A stretch of 22,995 bases of DNA from DSOS01 sp035286585 (GCA_035286585.1 DATEDC010000163.1:1-22995), one strand, 5' to 3'; positions 1 through 6,389 are shown, counted from the stretch's first letter. Notes: generated by a model from the letters alone, not told the origin. A program made the numbers and translations.

Positions 1-10
1 CGGATGAGCC

Positions 11-2008
11 ATGAATGAAGTGCCTCTATTAATCAATATCGCCGCGGCGCTTGTGGTGGCATTCATCGGTGGGATGATCGTCCGCCGGCTGGGGTTGCCT
101 ACGATCATCGGCTATCTGCTGGCGGGGATCGCCATCGGTCCCTTCACCCCGGGCTTCGTCGGTGATATCGAAACCATCAGCCAGTTAGCGGAATTGGGCG
201 TGATTCTGCTCATGTTTGGCGTTGGTCTGAGCATCTCGTTGAAGGACCTGTGGAAGGTCAAGGATATCGCTATCCCGGGATCGCTCTCCCAGATGGCGGT
301 CGCCACCCTGTTGGGGTACGGGCTCAGCCAGATGTGGGGATGGTCGTCAACGACTGGAATCGTGCTTGGTCTGGCCATCTCGAACGCCAGCAGCGTGGTC
401 ATGCTGCGTGGGTTGATGGACAACTCTTTACTCAACACGACGCACGGCCAGGCAGCTATTGGCTGGTCGATCATCCAAGACCTGGTCACCGTGATGATCC
501 TGGTGCTGCTGCCCTCTCTTTCCGGGCCAGGGCTGGACTGGCAGATTTTGGGTCTGGCGGCCCTGAAAGCAATGGTGTTCGTTGCCCTCGTCCTGTTCGT
601 CGGCACTCGCCTGATCCCCTGGTTGCTGCGATTGATCGCCCACACTCGCTCCAGGGAGCTGTTCATCCTGGCGATTCTGGCCATCGCCCTGGGCACAGCG
701 CTCGGCTCGGCGGAACTGTTCGGCGTATCGCTGGCGCTTGGAGCCTTCGTCGCCGGGGTGGTGATCAGCGAATCGCCGCTCAGCCACCAGGTTGGGGCGG
801 ATATCCTGCCTTTCCGCGACGCCTTTGCCGTGCTGTTCTTCGTCTCGATCGGCATGCTGGTCAACCCGGCTTACCTGCTGGGTAATATCGGCCCGGTGCT
901 CGCCCTGACCGCTCTGATCTCTTTCGGCAAGCCGCTCCTGATCACGCTGATGGGATTCGTCATCTCTCGCCCGGCGCGCACCACCCTGGTCGTCGCGGCG
1001 GGCAACAGCCAGATCGGCGAGTTCTCCTTCGTTCTCGGCCAGGCCGGTTTGGCGCTCGGCCTGCTCAGCCGCGACCAGTATTCCCTGATCCTGGCTGGAG
1101 CCCTAGTATCCATCACCCTCAATCCCGGGGCTTTCCGCTTATTAGAGCGGATCGAAAATGGGCTCAAGCGTTTTCCACGGGTATGGAGACTTTTAGACCG
1201 TCACGGCCCGGCGCCGGCTCCGCTGGAGGAAAGCGTCCGGGACCATGTCGTGGTGGTGGGTTACGGCCGCGTGGGGCAGCATATCATAAATATCCTGGAA
1301 GCCATAAAAATCCCTCAGTTAGTGATCGAAGCGGATGTCGAGCGCGTCGAAGAGCTCAACCGCCGCGGCACCATCACCCTGTTCGGCGATGCGGCCAACT
1401 CCGAGGTGATCACCCACGCCGGCCTGGAGCGCGCCCGCGCCCTGGTCGTCACCACGCCGGAGGAGGCTACCAGCCAACTGATCGTGGCTGCAGCCCGTGA
1501 CCTGGCTCCCGACCTGCCGATCGTCGTCCGGGCGGCGACGGAGGAGGGCGTCACTCGCCTGGCCGAATTGGGCGCCCAGGATGTGATCCATCCGGAGCTG
1601 GAGGGCGGACTGGAGATCGTGCGCCACACCCTCCTGCGCCTGGGCCTGCCGCTGGGGGAGATCAACCGCTACACGGATGCGGTCAGGCAGGACCACTACG
1701 ATCTGCAAATCAACACCGAGGAGGAGCACCGCATGCTGCACAACCTGCTCAGCGCAACCAGCAGCATCGAGGTCACCTGGCTGCAATTGCCGACCGACCA
1801 CCCGATCGTGGGGCAGACGTTGGCCGAGGCGGACCTGCGCGCCCGAACCGGCGCCTCGGTGATCGCCATCATGCGGAACAAGCATTTAATGGCCAACCCA
1901 AAATCGCTGACGGTTTTCGAGGCCGGCGATCGGATCGGTTTGATCGGTGACGGAGAGCAGATCAAAGCCGTTGAGGAACTGTTAGCCATTTCTATCACAA
2001 AGATGTAA
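11..2008 (+). CDS. KefB/YbaL-type cation:proton antiporter with RCK domains
   Basis: This 665-residue inner-membrane protein belongs to the CPA2 monovalent cation:proton antiporter family, which exchanges K+ or Na+ for H+. Residues 1-385 are a run of about 12 hydrophobic segments starting with the family-typical RRLGLPTIIGYLLAGIAIGP. Residues about 409-530 form a TrkA-N (RCK) nucleotide-binding domain with the Rossmann motif GYGRVG. Residues about 577-660 look like a TrkA-C ligand domain. Length matches KefB/YbaL relatives that carry both RCK halves. The ATG is only 10 bases from the window edge, so upstream signals cannot be judged. Nothing next to it suggests an operon: downstream is a gene remnant. 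Ion specificity cannot be read from sequence. Confidence 0.93.
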   Translation: MNEVPLLINIAAALVVAFIGGMIVRRLGLPTIIGYLLAGIAIGPFTPGFVGDIETISQLAELGVILLMFGVGLSISLKDLWKVKDIAIPGSLSQMAVATLLGYGLSQMWGWSSTTGIVLGLAISNASSVVMLRGLMDNSLLNTTHGQAAIGWSIIQDLVTVMILVLLPSLSGPGLDWQILGLAALKAMVFVALVLFVGTRLIPWLLRLIAHTRSRELFILAILAIALGTALGSAELFGVSLALGAFVAGVVISESPLSHQVGADILPFRDAFAVLFFVSIGMLVNPAYLLGNIGPVLALTALISFGKPLLITLMGFVISRPARTTLVVAAGNSQIGEFSFVLGQAGLALGLLSRDQYSLILAGALVSITLNPGAFRLLERIENGLKRFPRVWRLLDRHGPAPAPLEESVRDHVVVVGYGRVGQHIINILEAIKIPQLVIEADVERVEELNRRGTITLFGDAANSEVITHAGLERARALVVTTPEEATSQLIVAAARDLAPDLPIVVRAATEEGVTRLAELGAQDVIHPELEGGLEIVRHTLLRLGLPLGEINRYTDAVRQDHYDLQINTEEEHRMLHNLLSATSSIEVTWLQLPTDHPIVGQTLAEADLRARTGASVIAIMRNKHLMANPKSLTVFEAGDRIGLIGDGEQIKAVEELLAISITKM

Positions 2009-2061
2009 CAGGGTCGTCACCGCCTCTGTCTTACCAGCGGGGCAGGCGGAAGCCAGGTCAG

Positions 2062-2211
2062 GCTCACCCTTACGGGGTCATACTGACTTTCGCCCGCGCC
2101 CTGGGCGAATTTGGCGCTGTGCTGGTGGTTGGCGGGGGCATCGTGGGGCGGACGGAGACGGCCACACTGTATATCTACCGGGCATTGGACGAGCGCCAAT
2201 ATTATGGTGCA
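2062..2211 (+). pseudogene. Remnant of sulfate/molybdate/tungstate-type ABC transporter permease
   Basis: A 50-codon stretch in one frame without a start reads YGVILTFARALGEFGAV, then GRTETATLYIYRALDERQ. These are the late EAA-loop and C-terminal signatures of CysW/ModB/WtpB permeases. The N-terminal part is missing: upstream of about 2062 the frame no longer resembles the family. The match also stops at about 2211, where the 3' end of the acetyltransferase on the other strand begins, so the last transmembrane helices are lost too. This is a fragment left by deletion or rearrangement. No ATPase or binding-protein partner is visible. Assignment to the family is firm; substrate is unknown. Confidence 0.8.
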
Positions 2212-2780
2212 ATCCCCTTCAGATCGTGGCGCATGATCGGGCGAGACGGCTTACGGCGCGCGACGGTCTTGAATCCGAGGCGCTTGAATGTCGAAGCCGT
2301 TCCAGTGAAAACGTTGGAAGTGCTGCCCGGTTGAGCCGTGTCAACCGGGTACGCTTCGAGAGCTGGCGCGTTGGCACGCCTGGCCGCTTTCAATGCTGCG
2401 TTAATTAACGCCGACATGAGGCCCCGCCTGCGGTAGCCGCGGCGCACATAAAAGCACGAGATGGACCACACGGGCACATCGTCCACCCGCTCGAGAGCTC
2501 GGGTACGATTGAGCCACGGCAAGTCATCCCGCGGCGTGAGTTGACACCAGCCTACAGCACGCTCACCGTCGAAGGCGAGCAAGCCCGGCGGCGGGCCATG
2601 CTTCACGATCCTGCGGAATGCGCTGCGGTTCTCCTCGCGCCTTCTCTTGTGATATTCACTGCCAATCCTCCAGTACATGCACCAACAACCGTTACTGGCG
2701 CCGCCTTTGCCGAACAAGTCTTCAAAAGCTGGCCACAGATCGGGCGTGAGTGGGCGGATTGTAAGCTGCATATTGTTCAT
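2202..2780 (-). CDS. GNAT-family N-acetyltransferase
   Basis: From ATG 2780 this encodes about 192 residues beginning MNNMQLTIRPLTPDLWPAF, a typical GNAT beta-1/alpha-1 start. The central acetyl-CoA site is visible as an SCFYVRRGYRRRGLMSALI segment, matching the V-x-x-x-x-R-x-x-G-x-G/A pyrophosphate-binding loop. A Cys/Trp-rich GCWCMYWR lies near residue 30, as in several uncharacterised GNATs. The substrate (small molecule or protein amine) cannot be inferred. Alternative starts are the in-frame TTG at 2816 and ATG at 2771; no clear Shine-Dalgarno separates them. Its 3' end overlaps the ABC-permease remnant, and its 5' end diverges from the chimeric arsR promoter. Confidence 0.85.
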   Translation of the reverse strand: MNNMQLTIRPLTPDLWPAFEDLFGKGGASNGCWCMYWRIGSEYHKRRREENRSAFRRIVKHGPPPGLLAFDGERAVGWCQLTPRDDLPWLNRTRALERVDDVPVWSISCFYVRRGYRRRGLMSALINAALKAARRANAPALEAYPVDTAQPGSTSNVFTGTASTFKRLGFKTVARRKPSRPIMRHDLKGIAP

Positions 2781-2846
2781 ATTGCGGGAATTATAATTTA
2801 TGTGTTTAGAGATCAAATGCCCCGATCTATGGGTCAGGCATCCGAC

Positions 2847-2875
2847 TTGACAAAGGCAAATTAAAGGGCTAGAAT
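2847..2875 (+). promoter_or_regulatory. Sigma70-type promoter of the chimeric arsR
   Basis: TTGACA (2847-2852) and TAGAAT (2870-2875) are separated by exactly 17 bp. The predicted transcription start falls inside the operator at 2877-2896, so a repressor bound there would block initiation. Confidence 0.75.
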
Positions 2876-2876
2876 A

Positions 2877-2896
2877 ATATTCGATCTATCGAATAT
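2877..2896 (+). promoter_or_regulatory. ArsR-type operator, copy 1
   Basis: Perfect inverted repeat ATATTCGA-TCTA-TCGAATAT immediately after the -10 box. The same half-sites and 4-bp spacer recur at 6906-6925 and 11452-11471, and in degenerate form at 3516-3535. Position and symmetry are typical of ArsR/SmtB operators. Confidence 0.75.
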
Positions 2897-2907
2897 ACTT
2901 ATCCGGC

Positions 2908-3291
2908 ATGCAATCCATGAAAAACTACCAGTCCCAGACCCAGTACTTCAAAGCGCTGATGCACCCCACCCGCATGGCGATCCTGGACACGCTGCGGGAG
3001 GGGGAGCAGTGCGTCTGCCACATGGAGGCTGCCTTTGGCTTGCGCCAGGCGCACATCTCGCAGCATCTCATGGTGCTGCGCGACGCCGGGCTGGCAGCCA
3101 AACCGGCGCGGGCGAAGCGCTGGATGTCTCAACCGGCGGTTTTGCCCGAAGGCCATTACCTTGCGGTCGATGGGGGCTTTGGCCTCGGAAGAGGCGGGAC
3201 TACCCGCGCCTGGTTGATTGACCTGGGTCGTCAGCAATCCCTCACCCTGGACTTGCCTACCCCAGGACAGGTGTTGCAGTTCCTACCCTGA
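2908..3291 (+). pseudogene. Chimeric, truncated arsR with unrelated C-terminal tail
   Basis: The first ~60 residues are nearly identical to the intact ArsR at 6928: the same RYQ/NYQSQTQYFKAL start, the arsenite-binding CVCH motif and the recognition helix QAHISQHLMVLRDAGL. Identity stops near base 3095. The following ~65 residues lack the winged-helix beta-hairpin and the C-terminal dimer helix. They read like a beta-propeller fragment (PAVLPEGHYLAV, WLIDLGRQQSLTLDLP). The likely start is ATG 2917, matching ATG 6946 of the intact copy. Without the wing and dimer helix, normal ArsR function is unlikely. The open frame and intact promoter/operator leave open a decoy or short DNA-binding product. 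No Shine-Dalgarno is visible. Confidence 0.7.
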
Positions 3292-3309
3292 TTGAAATTA
3301 TTCCAACCA

Positions 3310-3381
3310 GCAAAACCTTGAGAATGCAGCAGGCTTCACTCCGCCATTTGAGGTGGTATGGCGGAGTTCACAAGGTTTTGC
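3310..3381. repeat. Nested inverted repeat (72 bp)
   Basis: Outer arms GCAAAACCTTG (3310-3320) and CAAGGTTTTGC (3371-3381) are perfect 11-bp complements. Inner arms ACTCCGCCAT (3338-3347) and ATGGCGGAGT (3358-3367) are perfect 10-bp complements around a 10-base loop. There is no T-run, so it is not a classical terminator. It may be a structured RNA, a transposon-derived miniature element or a protein-binding site. Confidence 0.7.
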
Positions 3382-3425
3382 ATTATACGAACAACCGTCC
3401 CAGGGATAGATCCGGATCACGAAGT

Positions 3426-3447
3426 AGCCTTCAGAGAAAGGCTTTTT
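3426..3447 (+). terminator. Possible weak intrinsic terminator
   Basis: AGCCTT and AAGGCT form a 6-bp stem with a 6-base loop, followed by four T and CC. It lies between the chimeric arsR and the next promoter. The stem is short, so the call is tentative. Confidence 0.3.
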
Positions 3448-3488
3448 CCTTCTCTACCGGAGGTGTCAGAAGAGAGGGGTTGGAAAAT

Positions 3489-3517
3489 TTGACAAAAATA
3501 ATTAAGTATATTAGAAT
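3489..3517 (+). promoter_or_regulatory. Promoter of the sulfur-type arsR operon
   Basis: TTGACA (3489-3494), 17-bp spacer, TAGAAT (3512-3517). It uses the same -35/-10 words and spacing as the promoters at 2847 and 6876. It probably drives the genes from 3550 through 5987. Confidence 0.75.
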
Positions 3518-3535
3518 ATTCGATAATTCTAATAA
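3509..3535 (+). promoter_or_regulatory. ArsR-type operator, divergent copy
   Basis: TATTAGAAT (3509-3517) and ATTCTAATA (3526-3534) are a perfect 9-8-9 inverted repeat overlapping the -10. Embedded in it is a complete half-site ATATTCGA (3516-3523). After 4 bp comes a degenerate second half TCTAATAA, against TCGAATAT in the other copies. The site therefore may be read by two regulators: its own symmetric repeat and the regulon-wide operator. Confidence 0.65.
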
Positions 3536-3549
3536 ACTGAGGAACCAGG

Positions 3550-3876
3550 ATGTCAAATCGTCGATTATATGAATTGCATGCCAGCATCTGCCAGACCCTT
3601 GCTAACCCAAAGCGCCTGGAGGTCATTGACTGTCTACGTGACGGCGAGCTGCCGGTGTCCAGATTGGCCGAGATAACCAACATCGGCCAGGCCAATTTAT
3701 CTCAGCATCTGGCCTTAATGCGTGAGAAAGGAATCGTCATCGCCAGGCGTGAGGGGGTTAACGTCTACTACCGGTTGAGCAATCCCAAAATTACCCAGGC
3801 GTGTGACCTTATGCGCCAGGTGTTGCTGGAATACCTGGAAGCGGCTGGGGAACTTGCCGAGACATCTCGCCAATAG
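3550..3876 (+). CDS. ArsR-family regulator, two-cysteine (BigR/SqrR-like) type
   Basis: A 108-residue winged-helix repressor. The recognition helix is around NIGQANLSQHLALMREKGIV and the wing is ARREGVNVYYRL. It lacks the arsenite CxC motif seen in the other ArsR proteins here. It has Cys28 at the end of helix 2 (VIDCLRDGE) and Cys85 in the C-terminal helix (QACDLM), as well as Cys14. A Cys pair at those two places is the layout of BigR/SqrR persulfide sensors, so sulfide/persulfide sensing is a reasonable inference supported by the DsrE and flavoprotein genes downstream. ATG 3550 has a good upstream GAGGA. The stop lies 6 bases before the next gene, indicating an operon. The actual inducer is not proven. 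Confidence 0.88.
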   Translation: MSNRRLYELHASICQTLANPKRLEVIDCLRDGELPVSRLAEITNIGQANLSQHLALMREKGIVIARREGVNVYYRLSNPKITQACDLMRQVLLEYLEAAGELAETSRQ

Positions 3877-3882
3877 AGAAGA

Positions 3883-4257
3883 ATGTCATCGATGTCCAAG
3901 ACAGCAGCAAGGAATTATCTATTTATCATCAATGATGCACCCTACGGAAATGAGCGCCCCTACAATGCCCTGCGATTAGCCTACGACCTGGTCAAGCGCG
4001 ATCGGACTGAGGTACGCGTCTTTCTTACCGGGGATGGCGTGCTCTGCGCTCGCAAGGGACAGAAAACACCGGATGGTTACTACAATATCGAGCGCATGAT
4101 CAAGGCCCTGGCCAGCAGAGGAAAAGTTGCTACCTGAGGCACTTGTTGTGAAGCCCGCGGGCTCGGGCTAGAAGATTTGTCCGAAGGTGTGACCATGGGA
4201 TCCCTGCAAGTTCAAGGTGATTGGACGGTAGAGGCAGACAAGATATTGACTTATTAA
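3883..4257 (+). CDS. DsrE-family sulfur-relay protein, candidate selenoprotein (in-frame TGA at codon 85)
   Basis: Codons 1-84 encode the N-terminal DsrE/YchN-like fold (NYLFIINDAPYGNERPYNAL, VRVFLTGDGVLCA). A TGA stands at 4135-4137. In the same frame the reading continues GTCCEARGLGLEDL and later WTVEADKILTY to TAA 4255-4257, which is exactly the family's conserved C-terminus. The TGA occupies the first Cys of the CxxC-xARG active site (UGTC). Read through, the product is 124 residues, the usual family length; stopped at TGA, it loses its active site and last third. A GC hairpin 20 nt after the TGA fits a bacterial SECIS. DsrE-like selenoproteins are known from metagenomic surveys. The alternative is a recent Cys-to-stop mutation, plausible because a neighbour is decayed. 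ATG 3892 is a possible alternative start. Confidence 0.72.
4152..4169 (+). promoter_or_regulatory. Candidate bacterial SECIS hairpin
   Basis: AGCCCG (4152-4157) pairs perfectly with CGGGCT (4164-4169) around the loop CGGGCT (4158-4163). The loop begins 21 bases after the TGA at 4135-4137 and has G at its second position. Both features fit published criteria for bacterial SECIS elements: a loop roughly 16-37 nt downstream and a G among the first loop bases. The stem is short and SelB specificity in this organism is unknown. Confidence 0.5.
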
Positions 4258-4266
4258 ACGATTGTT

Positions 4267-4506
4267 ATGAGCACACTTATGGCTCGCCAGATCCATTTAC
4301 ACATTAACCCTGAGCGGTGCCGCGCATGTCGTGACTGCCTGGCAGCCGCATCCTGCAAAGTCCGGGCGGTTATGCGCGTCGATCATGACGAGCCGCCATT
4401 CCTGGATATCAGCCGATGCTATGATTGCCGTCTCTGCATACCAGCCTGCCCTTTCGAGGCGATCTCTGTGGCCTCAACCATTGGTTCACCCCAAATATCC
4501 CTTTGA
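4267..4506 (+). CDS. Small ferredoxin with two [4Fe-4S]-type motifs
   Basis: A 79-residue iron-sulfur protein. The second motif is classical: Cys51-x2-Cys54-x2-Cys57-x3-Cys61-Pro (CYDCRLCIPACPFEAI). The first is atypical: Cys18-x2-Cys21-x2-Cys24 followed by Cys30 after five residues (CRACRDCLAAASC) rather than x3-Cys-Pro, so that cluster may differ in geometry. It probably carries electrons between the DsrE-type protein and the flavoprotein encoded downstream. It starts 9 bases after the TAA of the read-through DsrE frame; an in-frame ATG at 4279 is also possible. Its stop overlaps the TTG start of the methyltransferase remnant, so these genes form one transcription unit. Confidence 0.88.
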   Translation: MSTLMARQIHLHINPERCRACRDCLAAASCKVRAVMRVDHDEPPFLDISRCYDCRLCIPACPFEAISVASTIGSPQISL

Positions 4507-4668
4507 ATGCGTTTGACCAATACACCCAGGAATATGATCGCTGATTTTATAAAAACGAGCGCATCAATAAGGCCGAAGCGAACGCCCTGAGATGATGCGC
4601 CAGATTTCGACAGGGTTCAAGACGGCTATGGAGAAAAGGCTTTCGTGGTCCTATCCGCAAGAAAATAA
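4503..4668 (+). pseudogene. Internally deleted class I SAM-dependent methyltransferase
   Basis: Starting at a TTG that overlaps the ferredoxin stop, the frame reads LNAFDQYTQEYDR, then a TGA where relatives have Trp, then FYKNERINKAEANALR and a second TGA. Immediately afterwards, in another frame (from 4597), comes APDFDRVQDGYGEKAFVVLSARK and a TAA at 4666. These are the N-terminus and the C-terminus of a class I methyltransferase of the FDxYxxEYDxWF type. The whole SAM-binding core, roughly 130-150 codons, is missing between them. A single internal deletion plus point stops explains the structure. The gene is dead, but its ends show it once sat in this operon between the ferredoxin and flavoprotein genes. 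Confidence 0.8.
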
Positions 4669-4706
4669 TCGATGGGTCAATCACTGATCGAGAAAGGACA
4701 GGAAGG

Positions 4707-5987
4707 ATGAATGGAAAAACGATCCTGATCTTAGGCGGAGGGGTCGGAGGCCTGATGGCCGCCAACGAGCTGGGGCGCCTTCTGCCAGGAGGGCACCGCA
4801 TCATCATAGTCGACAAGCAGGCTGAGCACGCCTTTGCCCCGTCTTTTCTATGGCTGATGACCGGAGAGCGGAGAAAAGAGCAGATCACGCGCAGCTTACA
4901 CCAACTGGTCAGGCGAGGTGTGGAAGTGGTCCAGGGAGGTGTAGTATCCATCGACCTAGCCAATCGCAGCGTGAAAACGAGCTGGCATAAGCTGGCTCCC
5001 GACTACAGCCGCGTACATACAGGAGATACTTTTCATTACGACTATCTGATCATTGCCCTCGGCGCGGAGCTGGCTCCTGAAACCATCCCCGGCCTGGAAG
5101 AAAGCGCTCATACTTTCTACACGTTAGAAGGCGCAGAAAAACTTCATCAGGCTCTTCAAGATTTCCAGGGCGGGACGGTCGCCGTTGTGGTGAGCGCAGT
5201 GCCCTACAAGTGCCCGGGGGCGCCTCACGAGGGCGCCATGTTGATCGCCGATGCTTTACGCAAGCGCGGCCTGGCTGACAAAGCTGAGATTCACCTGTTC
5301 ACCCCGGAACCGCAGCCGATGCCGGTTGCCGGTCCAGAGCTCGGAGGAGCTGTCAAGAACATGCTGCAAGAAAAAGGGATCGCTTTCCATCCCGTGCACA
5401 AATTAGCCAGCGTCGAACCCGCCAGGCGCGAACTTTCTTTCGAGGGCAAAAATTCTATCCAGTACGATCTGCTCGTCGCCATTCCACCCCATCGCAGCCC
5501 GCAAGTGGTTCGTGAGGCAGGTCTGAGCAACCCGGCCGGCTGGATCCCGGTGGATCGCTCCACGCTTGAGACCGGGTACGAAAATGTGTATGCCGTGGGC
5601 GACGTGACGGCCATTAACATCCCCGGCCGATGGAAGCCGGATGTTCCATTGATGCTGCCAAAAGCAGGGGTATTCGCCCACGCCCAGGCAAAGGTGGTAG
5701 CTCAACGGATAGCCGCGGAGATCGCTGGAGGGGGTAAACGGAGCGAATTTCCTGGGGTTGGCTATTGTATGTTAGAAGCAGGGGAAAGCCTGGCCGGGTT
5801 TGCCTTCGGGGACTTCTTTGCCGAACCGTCGCCGCAAATTGAGCTGCGCAAAATCGGGGGAATCTGGCACCTGGGAAAAGTGTTGTTGGAACAATGGTGG
5901 CTGGCCCCGCTCGACCTCCAGCGCGAAGCGCTTCGGCTTGCCCTGACGCTGGGCGGCAAGGCACTAGGTTTGCCAATCGTTATCTGA
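4707..5987 (+). CDS. Sulfide:quinone oxidoreductase / flavocytochrome c-like flavoprotein
   Basis: A 426-residue FAD protein of the SQR/FCSD branch of the disulfide oxidoreductases. The N-terminal FAD motif is ILILGGGVGGLMAANEL (about 6-22) and the second FAD motif is YAVGDV (about 294-299). Two conserved redox cysteines of the family are present: Cys169 in PYKCPGAPHEGAM and Cys354 in GYCMLEAGE. The third cysteine of classical SQR, near residue 128, is absent, so it resembles two-Cys FCSD-like enzymes. Amphipathic helices near the C-terminus could bind the membrane face. Expected role: oxidation of sulfide or a protein persulfide, passing electrons to quinone or ferredoxin. ATG 4707 follows AGGAAGG. 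The substrate is inferred from family and neighbours only. Confidence 0.85.
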   Translation: MNGKTILILGGGVGGLMAANELGRLLPGGHRIIIVDKQAEHAFAPSFLWLMTGERRKEQITRSLHQLVRRGVEVVQGGVVSIDLANRSVKTSWHKLAPDYSRVHTGDTFHYDYLIIALGAELAPETIPGLEESAHTFYTLEGAEKLHQALQDFQGGTVAVVVSAVPYKCPGAPHEGAMLIADALRKRGLADKAEIHLFTPEPQPMPVAGPELGGAVKNMLQEKGIAFHPVHKLASVEPARRELSFEGKNSIQYDLLVAIPPHRSPQVVREAGLSNPAGWIPVDRSTLETGYENVYAVGDVTAINIPGRWKPDVPLMLPKAGVFAHAQAKVVAQRIAAEIAGGGKRSEFPGVGYCMLEAGESLAGFAFGDFFAEPSPQIELRKIGGIWHLGKVLLEQWWLAPLDLQREALRLALTLGGKALGLPIVI

Positions 5988-6072
5988 TCTTTGCAAATTC
6001 TTCATAGATTCTTCACATAACAATGGGAGAATACGATAGAACATAGCGGATGGATTCCAAGAGGAGGATAAT

Positions 6073-6372
6073 ATGTGCGGTTGTATGTTGATGCACGCGT
6101 CGATGAACCACCAGGAGCATAACCCTGCCACCCCACCGGCTACTAGGTCAGAAACCAACGTTATACCCACCGTCAGCGGAGGACGATGCGCCCACTGCGG
6201 CTTTCCATTGCAACAGGGTTTCGCTTTCTGTCCCGGCTGTGGCATGAATCTACGAACAGCAGAGTGTTCGGCTTGCGGACAAGAGGTCGATCCAGGCTGG
6301 AGAGCGTGTGCGTATTGTGGATCGCCGCTCGGCGAAGCACAGGAGCAACCGGCGCACCATTCACGTGTGTAA
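6073..6372 (+). CDS. Double zinc-ribbon protein with Cys/Met/His-rich N-terminus
   Basis: A 99-residue soluble protein with two zinc ribbons: Cys39-x2-Cys42...Cys53-x2-Cys56 (RCAHCG...CPGCG) and Cys65-x2-Cys68...Cys79-x2-Cys82 (ECSACG...CAYCG). The first 16 residues are MCGCMLMHASMNHQEH, with two Cys, four Met and three His, a plausible soft-metal ligand set. ATG 6073 is preceded by a strong GAGGAGG. Eighteen bases separate it from the next gene, another zinc-ribbon protein, so they are likely co-transcribed. Function is unknown; metal handling is an inference from composition and from the surrounding metalloid genes. Confidence 0.8.
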   Translation: MCGCMLMHASMNHQEHNPATPPATRSETNVIPTVSGGRCAHCGFPLQQGFAFCPGCGMNLRTAECSACGQEVDPGWRACAYCGSPLGEAQEQPAHHSRV

Positions 6373-6389
6373 AGAATTGGAGGAATAAA

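Noticed and set aside
112..864. Long minus-strand open frame opposite the antiporter
   Set aside because: It is low-complexity, Ser/Arg/Pro-rich and lies entirely opposite a clear membrane protein gene: a composition artefact. The same holds for other antisense frames over the permease, dehydrogenase and propeller genes.
3310..3381. Integron attC site
   Set aside because: Arms lack the GTTRRRY/RYYYAAC core sequences and no integrase is present.
4542..4595. TGA codons in the methyltransferase remnant as selenocysteine or recoded Trp
   Set aside because: The first TGA is at a Trp position, but the gene also lacks its core and changes frame. Many intact genes here end in TGA, so a global UGA=Trp code is not supported.
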